A DNA stretch of 64,000 bases from Sphingomonas sp. CROZ-RG-20F-R02-07 (GCF_022662335.1 NZ_JAKNQJ010000013.1:1-64000), one strand, 5' to 3'. Numbered from the stretch's first letter, positions 17,031 to 26,350 are shown. The notes: a model not told the origin generated them from the sequence alone. Program-made: numbers and translations.

Positions 17031-17431
17031 CGCGCGCGTCGCTCGATCGCGATGTTGATCCCCGCACCGATCCCGAGCCCTGCGAACCAGATGATCGGCC
17101 AGGTATAGGCGTACAGGTGCGGAACCAGCGCGAATCCTTCGAGAAAGCCCCAGATGGTGGAGATCGTCAGCGCGATGCCCGTGGCGATCAGCAATTGGCG
17201 TGCTTGCAGCATGCGGAGATATTCGTCGCGTTCCTCGACCAGATAGCGCGCCATGAGCCAGAAGAATCCCGACACCGCCAGGGCGGGAAGCACGCCGACG
17301 ACATAGGCGATCGGCCCCGCGACGAGCCCGTGGCCGATCAGATAGATGGCGGGAAACAGCAGCGCGACATAGATGAGACTGAGCAGCAGCACACGTTGAT
17401 TATAGCGTCGCTGGGCGGGGGAAAAGCGCAT
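17027..17431 (-). CDS. Four-helix membrane protein paired with XRE regulator
   Basis: A 134-residue integral membrane protein with four predicted helices (about residues 17-37, 40-62, 83-103 and 108-128) and a basic C-terminus. I do not recognise the family by name, but small membrane proteins followed by a coupled short XRE regulator are a common bacterial two-gene arrangement. The ATG at 17431 (MRFSPAQRRYNQRV) has GGAGGCC at the right distance; a longer frame to 17473 would run through the operator-like palindromes. What the protein does, and whether it relays a signal to the regulator, is unknown. Confidence 0.85.
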   Translation of the reverse strand: MRFSPAQRRYNQRVLLLSLIYVALLFPAIYLIGHGLVAGPIAYVVGVLPALAVSGFFWLMARYLVEERDEYLRMLQARQLLIATGIALTISTIWGFLEGFALVPHLYAYTWPIIWFAGLGIGAGINIAIERRAR

Positions 17432-17463
17432 CACGGCCTCCTTCGTTGTGAAGGAGGCTTTAC

Positions 17464-17496
17464 AGTCAAGCACGCTTGTCAGTCAAGCAGGCTTTC
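17464..17496 (-). promoter_or_regulatory. Tandem palindromic operator candidates for the XRE operon
   Basis: Two copies of AGTCAAGC (17464-17471 and 17481-17488) are 17 bases apart, each leading a palindrome: CAAGCACGCTTG (17467-17478) and AAGCAGGCTT (17485-17494). They lie about 33-65 bases upstream of the membrane protein ATG, where a promoter is expected. The spacing of under two helical turns suggests two dimers of the coupled XRE regulator. Confidence 0.55.
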
Positions 17497-17501
17497 CACC
17501 G

Positions 17502-17756
17502 TCAGATGATATATTCCACCGTCTTCATCTGCGTCTGGTCGGCGCGCACCGCGCCGCGCTTGGCGACCATGCGGGCGTGGAGTTCGGCGACGGTGCGGCT
17601 GCCGCTCGTCTTGCAGAGCGCGGGGACGAAGGCGTGGAGCAGCGCGCCCGCGCCACCGACGATCATCTTCGCGCCGAAGCCGCTCGCCACCATGAAATGT
17701 TCGGTGAAGGTCTCGCCGACGGTTTCCGGATGGTCGAGGAACAGGCGGCGGAACAT
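17502..17756 (-). CDS. DUF6356 family protein
   Basis: An 84-residue protein starting MFRRLFLDHPETVGETFTEHF, which matches the DUF6356 family known from sphingomonads. A glycine-rich hydrophobic segment (GAKMIVGGAGALLHAFVPAL) may be a membrane or amphipathic helix. It is followed by a region typical of the family (CKTSGSRTVAELHARM). Function is unknown. The ATG at 17756 is chosen from family resemblance and a nearby GGGTCC-type weak ribosome site. It stands 34 bases downstream of the Mpl-like gene in the same direction and may be co-transcribed with it. Confidence 0.85.
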   Translation of the reverse strand: MFRRLFLDHPETVGETFTEHFMVASGFGAKMIVGGAGALLHAFVPALCKTSGSRTVAELHARMVAKRGAVRADQTQMKTVEYII

Positions 17757-17790
17757 CGGCGGACCCTTTCGTTGGCGGGCCGCCACCCTA

Positions 17791-19221
17791 TCACGGACGC
17801 GCGGATTCGCCACCCTTCGCGGCAAGCGCGGCCAGCATGTCGGCCGCCAGCAGCGGCAGCGTGTCGTCGCGCGCGCCCATCACCACGATGCGGTCGCCCG
17901 GCCGCGCCGCGGCGACCAGCGCGGCGGCGGCGGCGGCGCGGTCCGCGATGTGGCGCGCGTCGCCGCCGGCGCCCGTAATATCGGCGGCGATGTCCGCGCT
18001 GGTCACGTCGCGCGCGACGGTGCCGCCCTGATAGACCGGATCGGGCAGCACCAGCCGGTCGCCCGCCGCCATCCCGTCCACGAACGTCGCCACCAGCTCG
18101 CGGCGCATCGTGCGCAGCGGGCCATAGCCATGCGGCTGGAACAGCAGCAGCAGCCGGCCGGGAAAGGCGTGGAGCGTGGCAAGCGTCGCGGCGATCTTGT
18201 CCGGATTATGCCCGAAATCATCGATCACCGACACGCCGCCGGCATCGCCGACATGATCGAACCGCCGCCTGAGCCCGGTGAACCCCGCGATCGCGCCGAC
18301 CGCCACGGCGAGCGGCACGCCCGCCGCGCGCGCCGCGCCCAGCGCGACCAGCGCGTTGGCGACGTTGTGGCGGCCGGGCACCGCAAGCGTCACGCGGTGC
18401 CGTTCGTCCCCGGCGACCAGATCGAACGCGATCGCGAACGGGGCCGGCACGAGCCGTTCGGCGACCAGATCGGCGGGCGCGTCGATCGCCACGCTCACCA
18501 GCGACTCCGCGGCCACCGTCTCCGCGATCCGCGCGGCCTCCGCGTCGCCGATATTGACCACCGCCACCACCGCCTTGCGAACGAAATCGCCGAAGAGCTG
18601 GCGCAACTCGTCCAGCCCCTTGTGGTCGAGGCTGACATTGTTGAGCGCGGCGATCGTCGGACGGTAGAGCGCGATCGATCCGTCGCTCTCGTCCACTTCG
18701 CTGACGAACGCCTCCCCCCGGCCGACGAGCGCGCTGGCGAACGGCGCGTCGGCGCTCGCGAAATTCTTCATCACCGCGCCGTTCATCACCGTCGGATCGC
18801 GGCCCGCTGCGTGAAGGATCCAGCCGATCATCCCGGTGACGGTCGATTTGCCGCTGGTGCCCGCCACGCCGATCGGCACCGCGCTCGCACCGAACAGCGC
18901 GGCCAGCGTCTCGGCACGGGTCGCGCGCGCGCAGCCGAGCGCGTCCGCGGCGACGATGTCGGGCACGCTCGCCTCCACCGCGGCGGAGGCGATCACGCGC
19001 TGGTCGGGCGAGGCCACGCCGCTGCCGTCCTGCGGAAAGAGTGCGATGCCGGCGGCGCGCAACGCGTCGAACTTGGCCGGCACGCGGCCCTGGTCGAGCC
19101 CGCGATCCGACCCCGCGACGACGGCGCCGCGCGCGCGCAGGATCATCGCCAGCGGCATCATCCCCGATCCGCCGATGCCGACGAGGAAACAGGAGGTGCC
19201 GGAAAGATTGCCGTCATGCAT
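17791..19221 (-). CDS. Mur ligase family protein, Mpl/MurC-like
   Basis: A 476-residue ATP-dependent peptide ligase. The N-terminal UDP-binding Rossmann motif GIGGSGM is followed by the Mur P-loop GTSGKST at 121-127, NNVSLDHKG, then [16 protein letters not shown] and [11 protein letters not shown]. Order and length fit MurC or Mpl. Essential MurC is normally in the dcw cluster, whereas this gene diverges from an LD-carboxypeptidase gene. The better guess is therefore Mpl, which attaches recycled murein peptide to UDP-MurNAc. The P-loop has Ser in place of the usual His/Asn (GTHGKT/GTNGKT). Amino-acid specificity cannot be proved by reading. Confidence 0.8.
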   Translation of the reverse strand: MHDGNLSGTSCFLVGIGGSGMMPLAMILRARGAVVAGSDRGLDQGRVPAKFDALRAAGIALFPQDGSGVASPDQRVIASAAVEASVPDIVAADALGCARATRAETLAALFGASAVPIGVAGTSGKSTVTGMIGWILHAAGRDPTVMNGAVMKNFASADAPFASALVGRGEAFVSEVDESDGSIALYRPTIAALNNVSLDHKGLDELRQLFGDFVRKAVVAVVNIGDAEAARIAETVAAESLVSVAIDAPADLVAERLVPAPFAIAFDLVAGDERHRVTLAVPGRHNVANALVALGAARAAGVPLAVAVGAIAGFTGLRRRFDHVGDAGGVSVIDDFGHNPDKIAATLATLHAFPGRLLLLFQPHGYGPLRTMRRELVATFVDGMAAGDRLVLPDPVYQGGTVARDVTSADIAADITGAGGDARHIADRAAAAAALVAAARPGDRIVVMGARDDTLPLLAADMLAALAAKGGESARP

Positions 19222-19273
19222 CGCGCTGCGCTATCGCGCGGCCGGGGCGCGGGCAAGTCGTGGGGATGGTGAC

Positions 19274-20092
19274 ATGAGGATCGGCATCGTCGCGCCCGCC
19301 AAGGCGATCCTGCCGATCGTCGAACCGCGCACGCTGGCGTTCGCCGCGATCACCTGTCCCGACGCGGAGATCGTCTTCCACCCGCAATGTTTCGAAAGCG
19401 ACGGCGGCCATTTCGCCGGGCCCGACGCGCGCCGCGCCGCGGCCTTTCTCGAATACGCGAACGATCCGGGCTTCGACGCGATCTGGTTCGCGCGCGGCGG
19501 CTACGGGTCGAACCGCATCCTCGCCGAAGTCATGCCGCGCCTGGGGCCGGCGGCGCGCACCAAGACCTATATGGGCTATTCGGACATGGGGTTCCTGCTC
19601 GGTGCGCTCTATGCCGCGCGGATCGGTCGGCCGGTGCACGGGCCGATGCCGGTCGATATCGATCGCGACGGCGGCGATGTGTGCCTGGCGCGCGCGCTCG
19701 GCTGGCTGACGGCGCGCGACCGGCAGGGGCTGGAGCCGGGGCTGGGCACGCGGCCGGCGGCGGCATTCAACCTGTCGATCCTCGCCGCGCTGATCGGCAC
19801 GCCCTATCTGCCCGACCTAACCGACCATGTGCTGCTGATCGAAGAGGTATCCGAGCCGCTGTACCGCATCGACCGGATGCTGTTCACGATGGCGCATGCG
19901 ACGCAGTTGAAGGGGATCGCCGGCGTGCGGCTGGGCGCGATCAGCGAGGTGGTGGCGAACGACCCGCCCTGGGCCGAGACGCCCGAGACGATGATCCGCC
20001 GCTGGTGCGCCGAGATGCGCGTGCCGTTTCTGGGGAGCGCGGTGGTGGGGCATAGCAACATCAACCGGGTGGTGCCGTTCGGGGTGGCGTGA
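19274..20092 (+). CDS. ldcA: LD-carboxypeptidase (S66 family)
   Basis: A 272-residue serine peptidase that removes the terminal D-Ala from murein tetrapeptide, giving tripeptide, in the cytoplasm. The S66 triad can be placed at Ser103 (MGYSDMG), Glu190 (LLIEEVSEPLYRIDRML) and His260 (VVGHSNI). The signature FARGGYGSNRIL precedes the nucleophile. There is no signal peptide, as for LdcA. It diverges from the Mpl-like ligase across 52 bases, and the two reactions are consecutive in murein recycling, which supports both assignments. The REP element at 20127 follows its stop. Confidence 0.9.
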   Translation: MRIGIVAPAKAILPIVEPRTLAFAAITCPDAEIVFHPQCFESDGGHFAGPDARRAAAFLEYANDPGFDAIWFARGGYGSNRILAEVMPRLGPAARTKTYMGYSDMGFLLGALYAARIGRPVHGPMPVDIDRDGGDVCLARALGWLTARDRQGLEPGLGTRPAAAFNLSILAALIGTPYLPDLTDHVLLIEEVSEPLYRIDRMLFTMAHATQLKGIAGVRLGAISEVVANDPPWAETPETMIRRWCAEMRVPFLGSAVVGHSNINRVVPFGVA

Positions 20093-20126
20093 GCGACATG
20101 ACATTAGCTTGATCGGATCACCAAAT

Positions 20127-20214
20127 CCGTTCGTGCTGAGCCTGTCGAAGCACGCGCTCCCCGCGGGTGCCTTCGCAGTCGGTACAGGCCCTTCGACAAG
20201 CTCAGGGCGAACGG
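20127..20214. repeat. REP-like inverted repeat, copy 2
   Basis: Arms at about 20127-20152 and 20187-20214 are inverted copies of the same palindromic sequence as at 8648-8735, with a similar inner spacing. It starts a 498-base gap without genes (20093-20590) between ldcA and thrS, which also holds a second inverted repeat (20255-20363) and a nested repeat (20451-20496). Confidence 0.8.
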
Positions 20215-20254
20215 ATCGAAGTAACGTCATCGGACTCTAAGGGGCGCCAGCGCA

Positions 20255-20363
20255 ACCGTTCCCCGGCGAAGGCCGGGGCCCAGTTGGGAAGGCCATCGTG
20301 ACGAAGCGCGCCCGTAGACACATCAAGTCCCCCAGATGGGCCCCGGCCTTCCCCGGGGAACGG
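20255..20363. repeat. Second dispersed-type inverted repeat
   Basis: Arms 20255-20288 and 20331-20363 are inverted copies built on CCGTTCCCCGG and AAGGCCGGGGCCCA. Each arm also holds its own small palindrome (CCGGCGAAGGCCGG on the left). It looks like a different REP-type element from the one at 20127, and lies beside it. Confidence 0.75.
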
Positions 20364-20450
20364 TGGATCGGGGCTGTCCTACACGGCCGGTTTCCGTCAG
20401 GCTCCACCCATGAGCCCGTACCGAGTCCTTCCCGCCGCCGCCCCGCCCGC

Positions 20451-20496
20451 GCGAAGTGGAAACACCGTTTCCACGCCTCCACTTCCTCCACTTCGC
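20451..20496. repeat. Nested inverted repeat with tandem CCTCCACTT
   Basis: GCGAAGTGG (20451-20459) pairs with CCACTTCGC (20488-20496). Inside it are a small hairpin GGAAAC/GTTTCC (20458-20472) and two tandem copies of CCTCCACTT (20476-20493), the unit also found in three copies at 11164-11190. It lies about 95 bases before the thrS start. Confidence 0.7.
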
Positions 20497-20590
20497 GTCC
20501 TCCGCTTGGGGTCGTGACCGCGCGGCAATCCTTGCGTATACGACCCCGCGGCATCTGGCCGCACCGCAATCCCGATCACGAAAGTCCGTC

Positions 20591-22597
20591 ATGTCCGCCC
20601 AATTGGCCGAGTTGTTCCGCATCACGCTGCCCGACGGTTCCGTCCGCGAAGTGGCGCCGGGAACCACCCCGGCGGACGTGGCCGCCGCGATCGGGCCGGG
20701 GCTCGCCAAGGCCGCGCTGGCCGCGCGCATCGACGGGCAGGTGCGCGACCTGAACCGTCCGTTCGAAGGCGACACGCAGCTCGCGCTCGTCACCGCCAGG
20801 GACGAGGCCGATGCGCTCGAACTCGTCCGCCACGATCTGGCGCACGTCATGGCCGAGGCGGTGCAGCATCTGTTTCCGGGCACGCAGATCACCTTCGGCC
20901 CGGCGACCGACGACGGATTCTATTACGACTTCGCCCCCAAGGACCGCCCCTTCACCGACGAGGATCTGCCCGCAATCGAGGCGGAGATGCGCGCGATCAT
21001 CGCCCGCAACGAACCCTTCGTGCGCGAAGTGTGGAGCCGGCAGCAACTGATCGGCCGCTGGACCGAACAGGGCGAGCGCTTCAAGGCCGAATGGGCCGCC
21101 GAGCTGCCCGAGGGCGAGGAGCTGACGATCTACCGCCAGGGCGAATGGCTCGACATGTGCCGCGGCCCCCATATGGTCTCGACGGGCAAGCTCGATCCGC
21201 AGGCGTTCAAGCTGACGCGCGTCAGCGGCGCCTATTGGCGCGGCGACCAGAAGAACGCGATGCTCAGCCGCATCTACGGCACCGGCTGGCTGAACAAGAA
21301 GCAGCTCGACGCGCATCTGACGATGCTGGAGGAGGCCGCCAAGCGCGATCACCGCAAGATCGGGCAGGAGATGGACCTGTTCCACCTGCAGAGCGAGGCG
21401 CAGGGCTCGGTGTTCTGGCATCCCAAGGGTTTCGTCCTGTGGCGCCAGCTCGAGGCCTATATGCGCCGCCGGCTCGACGCTGCGGGCTATGAGGAGGTGA
21501 AGACGCCCCAGCTCATGGACGCGCGCCAGTGGGAACAGTCTGGCCATTGGGGCAAATATCGCGAGAACATGTTCGTCGTTCCCGACGAGATCCCCAATCC
21601 CGAGGACGAGGGTGCGATCCTGACCGGCGACGCCGATCTGATGGCGCTGAAGCCGATGAACTGCCCCGCGCACGTCCTGATCTTCCGCCAGGGGATCAAG
21701 TCCTATCGCGACCTGCCGCTGCGCCTGGCCGAATTCGGCTGCTGCCACCGCAACGAGCCGCACGGCGCGCTGCACGGCATCATGCGCGTGCGCCAGTTCA
21801 CGCAGGACGACGCGCACATCTTCACCGCGGAGGACCAGCTCGTCGGCGAGGTGCAGGCGTTCTGCGAGCTGCTCGACAGCGTCTATCGCGATCTCGGCTT
21901 CGAGGATTATGCGGTGAAGCTGGCGCTGCGCCCCGAGAAGCGGTTCGGCTCCGATGCGATGTGGGACAAGGCGGAGGCCGAGCTGCGCGAGGCGGTGCTG
22001 GGCTCCAACCTGTCCGACGCGATCAAGGCGAAGTTCGAGGAACTGCCGGGCGAGGGGGCCTTCTATGCGCCCAAGCTCGAATTCCACCTGACCGACGCGA
22101 TCGGGCGGACATGGCAGGTCGGCACGATCCAGTCCGATCGCGTGCTGCCCGAACGGCTCGATGCGAGCTATGTCGGCGCGGATGGCGAGCGGCATCGGCC
22201 GGTGATGCTGCACCGCGCGATCCTCGGCACGTTCGAACGCTTCATCGGCATCCTGATCGAGCATCATGCCGGGCGCTTCCCGCTCTGGCTGGCGCCAGTG
22301 CAGGTGGTGGTGGCGACGATCGTGTCGGATGCGGACGATTATGCCGGGCAGGTGGCGGCCGAGCTGCGCGCGGCGGGGCTGCGCGTCGAAACCGATCTGC
22401 GCAACGAGAAGATCAACTACAAGGTGCGCGAGCACAGCCTGGCGAAGGTGCCGGTGCTGCTCGTGGTCGGCAAGCGCGAGGCGGACGAGGGAACGGTCGC
22501 GGTGCGCCGGCTGGGCAGCCAGGGGCAGGAGATGCTGACGCTCGCGGCGGCGACGGCGCGCCTTGCGGACGAGGCCCGCGCCCCCGATATGCGATGA
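20591..22597 (+). CDS. thrS: Threonyl-tRNA synthetase
   Basis: A 668-residue class II synthetase charging tRNA-Thr. The order is: TGS domain (residues 5-70, [23 protein letters not shown]); editing domain with [16 protein letters not shown] and [12 protein letters not shown]; then the catalytic core with motif 2 around [29 protein letters not shown] and motif 3 near [19 protein letters not shown]; and the C-terminal anticodon-binding domain ([10 protein letters not shown] onward). Length is standard. The ATG at 20591 ([17 protein letters not shown]) is chosen because the TGS domain begins at once; a longer frame to 20456 would enter the repeat region. infC follows 85 bases later, a common pairing. 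Confidence 0.97.
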   Translation: MSAQLAELFRITLPDGSVREVAPGTTPADVAAAIGPGLAKAALAARIDGQVRDLNRPFEGDTQLALVTARDEADALELVRHDLAHVMAEAVQHLFPGTQITFGPATDDGFYYDFAPKDRPFTDEDLPAIEAEMRAIIARNEPFVREVWSRQQLIGRWTEQGERFKAEWAAELPEGEELTIYRQGEWLDMCRGPHMVSTGKLDPQAFKLTRVSGAYWRGDQKNAMLSRIYGTGWLNKKQLDAHLTMLEEAAKRDHRKIGQEMDLFHLQSEAQGSVFWHPKGFVLWRQLEAYMRRRLDAAGYEEVKTPQLMDARQWEQSGHWGKYRENMFVVPDEIPNPEDEGAILTGDADLMALKPMNCPAHVLIFRQGIKSYRDLPLRLAEFGCCHRNEPHGALHGIMRVRQFTQDDAHIFTAEDQLVGEVQAFCELLDSVYRDLGFEDYAVKLALRPEKRFGSDAMWDKAEAELREAVLGSNLSDAIKAKFEELPGEGAFYAPKLEFHLTDAIGRTWQVGTIQSDRVLPERLDASYVGADGERHRPVMLHRAILGTFERFIGILIEHHAGRFPLWLAPVQVVVATIVSDADDYAGQVAAELRAAGLRVETDLRNEKINYKVREHSLAKVPVLLVVGKREADEGTVAVRRLGSQGQEMLTLAAATARLADEARAPDMR

Positions 22598-22682
22598 GGC
22601 GACGGCGCGGCTATCCGGAGCGCCCATTTTCGGCTATGGCTGCGCCCAAATACCAGTGTGAACAACCACAGGAGCAGAACCC

Positions 22683-23228
22683 ATACGTCCTCCCATGATG
22701 CGCCGGCCGATGCAGGCCCCTGCCATGAACGGCCCGCGATTCAACGAATTCATCGTCAGCCCCAAAGTCCGCGTGATCGATCACGAGGGTGAGAATCTGG
22801 GCGTGATGTACACGCGCGAGGCGATCGAGCAGGCGGCCGAGCACGGCCTGGACCTGGTCGAGGTGTCGCCCAACGCCGATCCGCCCGTTGCCAAGTTCCT
22901 CGACGTCGGCAAGTTCAAATACGAGGCGCAGAAAAAGGCGAATCTCGCCCGCAAGTCGCAGAAGACGCAGGAGATCAAGGAGATCAAGATGCGTCCGAAC
23001 ATCGACGACCATGATTACGACACCAAGATGAAGAAGGTGAACGACTTCATCGGCGAGGGTGACAAGGTGAAGATCACCCTGCGCTTCCGCGGTCGCGAAC
23101 TGTCGCACGGCCAGCTCGGCATGAACCTGCTGAAGCGCGTGCAGGACGACGTGGCGGAGGTCGCGAAGGTCGAGGCCTATCCGCGCATGGAAGGCCGTCA
23201 GATGCTGATGGTGCTCGCACCCAAGTGA
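22683..23228 (+). CDS. infC: Translation initiation factor IF-3 (probable ATA start)
   Basis: A 181-residue protein that binds the 30S subunit, blocks premature 50S joining and rejects wrong initiator codons. The N-terminal domain runs [22 protein letters not shown] and [24 protein letters not shown]. The linker is [22 protein letters not shown], and the C-terminal domain ends [12 protein letters not shown]. The only good ribosome site, AGGAG at 22670-22674, is eight bases before an ATA codon at 22683 but twenty before the first ATG (22695). I therefore place the start at ATA. Non-AUG starts are a known autoregulatory feature of infC (AUU in E. coli). If ATG is used, the protein is 177 residues. 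Confidence 0.93.
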   Translation: MRPPMMRRPMQAPAMNGPRFNEFIVSPKVRVIDHEGENLGVMYTREAIEQAAEHGLDLVEVSPNADPPVAKFLDVGKFKYEAQKKANLARKSQKTQEIKEIKMRPNIDDHDYDTKMKKVNDFIGEGDKVKITLRFRGRELSHGQLGMNLLKRVQDDVAEVAKVEAYPRMEGRQMLMVLAPK

Positions 23229-23284
23229 TACGCCGGGCCTGCGGCGATTCGCTGCGGGCCTGCAGAGCCTCGTTGTGATGGACG

Positions 23285-23319
23285 AAAAAACCCGCGGCGC
23301 GCGCGTGCCGCGGGTTTTT
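23285..23319 (+). terminator. Rho-independent terminator of infC
   Basis: AAAAAACCCGCGGC is complementary to GCCGCGGGTTTTT around a short GC-rich loop, 57 bases after the infC stop, and the 3' arm ends in five T. This is the clearest intrinsic terminator in the window and would end the thrS-infC unit. Confidence 0.88.
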
Positions 23320-23465
23320 CGCGCTTGGCGGCCGGCATGTTGCATCCTTGCAACAATGGCTGGCAAATGACGGCTTCATGAAGTATTTGTCATGGACTAA
23401 TAGGGCTAGCGTGGTCAGGGTCTCTCCAAACCGATAATTCAAAAAATACCGGGGAGCCTGAAACG

Positions 23466-26342
23466 ATGCGAACGACCGCCCTTCTTCTGTCTGCGGCCAC
23501 GATGGCGATTGCCGTACCGGCTTTCGCACAAGACGTTCCCTCGTCGCCGGCGCAGCCGCAGACGCAGCCCGTGTCGCCCACCGACGTGACGACCGCCGGC
23601 AATGTCGACCCCGCCGCGCCGTCGCGCTCGGTCAACGAAGGGGACATCATCGTGACCGCGACACGCCGGTCCGAGCGGCTGTCGAACGTGCCAATCGCAG
23701 TGTCCGCGGTGGGCCAGGCGGCGCTCCAGAATTCGGGCGGCAACGACATCCGCTCGCTGAACCAGCTCGCGCCGTCGCTGCTGATCTCGTCCACCGGCAG
23801 CGAATCGAATGCATCGGCGCGCATCCGCGGCATCGGCACCGTCGGCGACAATCCGGGCCTCGAAAGCTCGGTCGCGGTGTTCATCGACGGCGTCTATCGC
23901 AGCCGCACCGGCGTCGGCCTCAACGAGCTGGGCGAGATCGACCGGGTCGAGGTGCTACGCGGGCCCCAGGGCACACTGTTCGGCCGCAATGCATCGGCCG
24001 GCCTCATCAACATCATCACGCGCGCGCCGGAGTTCGACTGGCACGGCAACGGCGAATTCACCTACGGCAACTACAACCAGTTCCGCGAGGCCGCCGGCAT
24101 CACCGGGCCGATCATCAAGGACGTGCTCGCGTTCCGCCTGGACGGCGTGGCCGTCAACCGCGACGGCTTCTACCGCAACGTCACCGCCGCCAATGGCAGC
24201 GAGGCCCGGATCAACGATCGCAACCGCTATTTCGTCCGCGGCCAATTGCTCTTCAAACCCACGGACTCGCTCAGCTTCCGCGTGATCGGCGACTATTCGC
24301 GGCGCAACGAAAGCTGCTGCGGCGCGGTCTATTACAGCCAGGCGGAAACCACCGACCCGACCGCGAACGCCGCGGGCGTCGCGCCCTATTTCGCCACGAC
24401 CAACGCCGACCATGCGGTGGTGACCAACGCGTCGAACCGCATCGTCGACATCCTGCGCCGCCAGGGCGCGGCCTACCCGCTGGCCGGCAGCACCAGCAAC
24501 CCGTTCAACCGCGAGGTCGCGGTGACGCCCGGCCAGACCTATCGGAACGTCACCAAGGATTATGGCGGATCGGTGCAGGCCGATTGGGATCTGGGCGGCG
24601 CGACGCTCACTTCGATCACCGCCTACCGCGAATACAAGGCCGGCAACGCCAGCGACATCGACTACACCAATATCGATCTCACGCACCGTGCCGCGGACGG
24701 GAATGCGTATCGCCAGTTCCATACGTTCACGCAGGAGGCGCGGCTCCAGGGTTCGCTGTTCTCGGGCAAGCTCGACTGGCTCGTCGGCGGCTTCTATTCG
24801 AAGGAGAATCTGAAGCTCGTCGACAATGCGGTCTTCGGTTCGCAATATGGTCAGTTCGCGGCCTGCCGCCTCGTGGCGACAGTCAGCCCCGTGGTGGCGC
24901 TCCAGAACCAGAACGCGCCGGGCTGCCTCAGCGCAGCGGGCCGGGCGACGCTCACCGGCGCGTTCGGCGCGGCGGGCGGGCTCATCACCTCGGCGCTCGA
25001 CCGGCTGACGGGTGGTCCCGGCCTCGGCGGCGGCGTGAACAATGTCGGCGATTCGGGCTCGATCTACCGGCAGGACAGCGAGAATTATGCGTTCTTCACG
25101 CACAACATCCTCCACATCACCGACACGCTGTCGATCACCGGGGGGCTGCGCTACACGCACGAGCGCAAGGCGTTCAGCGCGAAGTTCAACAACAACAACA
25201 CCGTCTGCCCGATCCAGCAGGCCGCACTCGCCCCGCTCACCATGTCGCAGAGCGGCGCGACCGCGTTCGCGCAAGGCATCGTGACGCTCACCTGCACGGG
25301 CAATTCGAGTTCGGCGCTGAACGCGCTCAATCCGTCCGACAGCTTCGGCGACGGCGAATTCACGGGCACCGCGGTGCTGTCGTGGAAGCCGACGCCCAAG
25401 CTGCTGACCTATGTGTCCTATGCCAAGGGCTACAAGGCGGGCGGCTATAATCTCGACCGGTCCGATCTGGGCGGCGTGAACGGCGTGCTTTCGGTGCGGT
25501 CCAATGCGGACGCGCCGGGCCTGCGCTTCAATTCGGAAAAGGTGAACAATTACGAGATCGGCGCCAAGTTCAACACGCCCGGTTTCACGCTGAACGTCGC
25601 GGCGTTCCGCGAGGAGTTCAAGGATTTCCAGTTGAATACCTTCAACGGCTCGATCTTCGTCGTGCAGAATATCGAGGCGTGCAAGGACAGCCTGAACGGC
25701 GCCGACAGCGACAACGGCTTCAACCCGGTAACCGGCGCACAGACCGGCGCTTGTGCCGTGAACCGGTCGGACAAGCCGGGCGTCGTGTCGCAGGGCGTGG
25801 AACTGGAGGCGACGATCAGCCCGATCCGCCAGGTGCAGTTCACCGCGGGCTACACCTATTCGCATGCCCGGTTCAGCCGCAATCTGGTCGGCAGCTCGAC
25901 CACCGGCGAACCGCTCGACCGTGCGCTGTTCCTGCTGCCGGGCAGCCAATTGTCGAACGCGCCCGACAATGTCGTCACCACCTCGTTCGCGTGGACGCCC
26001 GATCTCGGCCACAACGGCCTTTCGGGGCTTCTCTATGTCGATAGCCGCCTGACGTCGGACTATAACACGGGCTCGGATCTGGCGCCCGAGAAGAAGCAGG
26101 ATGGCTTCGCGATCGTGAATGCGCGCATCGGCCTGCGCGGCAAGAACCAGATCTGGGCGCTCGAAGTCTGGGCGCAGAATGTGTTCAACCAGAACTATAT
26201 CCAGGTGGCGTTCAACACCCCGTTCCAGGGTGCGGGATCGTCGGCGAACGTCGCGGCGTTCGGCGGCACGGGCAATGCGCTTTATTCGGCCTTCCTCGCC
26301 GAGCCGCGCACCTATGGCATCACGCTGCGCGGGCGGTTCTGA
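23466..26342 (+). CDS. TonB-dependent outer-membrane receptor
   Basis: A 958-residue beta-barrel transporter importing a ligand through the outer membrane with TonB energy. The signal peptide MRTTALLLSAATMAIAVPAFAQ is followed by a Pro/Gln-rich stretch and the TonB-box region GDIIVTATRRSERLSNVP. The plug domain (residues about 70-180) includes RIRGIGTVGDNPGLESSVAVFIDGVYRSR and VLRGPQGTLFGRNASAGLINIITR, and the C-terminus ends in LRGRF with the expected final Phe. The substrate is unknown: siderophore and carbohydrate receptors look alike, and no transport genes adjoin. GGGGAGC precedes the ATG. A small palindrome GTTGC-N6-GCAAC lies at 23339-23354 in its leader. Confidence 0.93.
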   Translation: MRTTALLLSAATMAIAVPAFAQDVPSSPAQPQTQPVSPTDVTTAGNVDPAAPSRSVNEGDIIVTATRRSERLSNVPIAVSAVGQAALQNSGGNDIRSLNQLAPSLLISSTGSESNASARIRGIGTVGDNPGLESSVAVFIDGVYRSRTGVGLNELGEIDRVEVLRGPQGTLFGRNASAGLINIITRAPEFDWHGNGEFTYGNYNQFREAAGITGPIIKDVLAFRLDGVAVNRDGFYRNVTAANGSEARINDRNRYFVRGQLLFKPTDSLSFRVIGDYSRRNESCCGAVYYSQAETTDPTANAAGVAPYFATTNADHAVVTNASNRIVDILRRQGAAYPLAGSTSNPFNREVAVTPGQTYRNVTKDYGGSVQADWDLGGATLTSITAYREYKAGNASDIDYTNIDLTHRAADGNAYRQFHTFTQEARLQGSLFSGKLDWLVGGFYSKENLKLVDNAVFGSQYGQFAACRLVATVSPVVALQNQNAPGCLSAAGRATLTGAFGAAGGLITSALDRLTGGPGLGGGVNNVGDSGSIYRQDSENYAFFTHNILHITDTLSITGGLRYTHERKAFSAKFNNNNTVCPIQQAALAPLTMSQSGATAFAQGIVTLTCTGNSSSALNALNPSDSFGDGEFTGTAVLSWKPTPKLLTYVSYAKGYKAGGYNLDRSDLGGVNGVLSVRSNADAPGLRFNSEKVNNYEIGAKFNTPGFTLNVAAFREEFKDFQLNTFNGSIFVVQNIEACKDSLNGADSDNGFNPVTGAQTGACAVNRSDKPGVVSQGVELEATISPIRQVQFTAGYTYSHARFSRNLVGSSTTGEPLDRALFLLPGSQLSNAPDNVVTTSFAWTPDLGHNGLSGLLYVDSRLTSDYNTGSDLAPEKKQDGFAIVNARIGLRGKNQIWALEVWAQNVFNQNYIQVAFNTPFQGAGSSANVAAFGGTGNALYSAFLAEPRTYGITLRGRF

Positions 26343-26350
26343 TGCGACGC

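Noticed and set aside
20255..20363. A structured RNA or terminator of ldcA
   Set aside because: It has the look of a dispersed palindromic element, has no T-run and lies 160 bases after the stop, so it is listed as a repeat only.
20576..22627. A 683-codon open frame on the minus strand opposite thrS
   Set aside because: It mirrors thrS, is full of His/Arg/Gln/Ala as expected from the reverse of a GC-rich gene, and has no known motif. Similar long reverse frames lie opposite the aldehyde dehydrogenase (1736-3307), hslU, the TonB receptor, maeB and ftsH, and are likewise shadows.
23339..23465. A definite promoter for the TonB receptor
   Set aside because: Several weak -35 and -10 pairs can be drawn but none is convincing; only a small palindrome (23339-23354) stands out.
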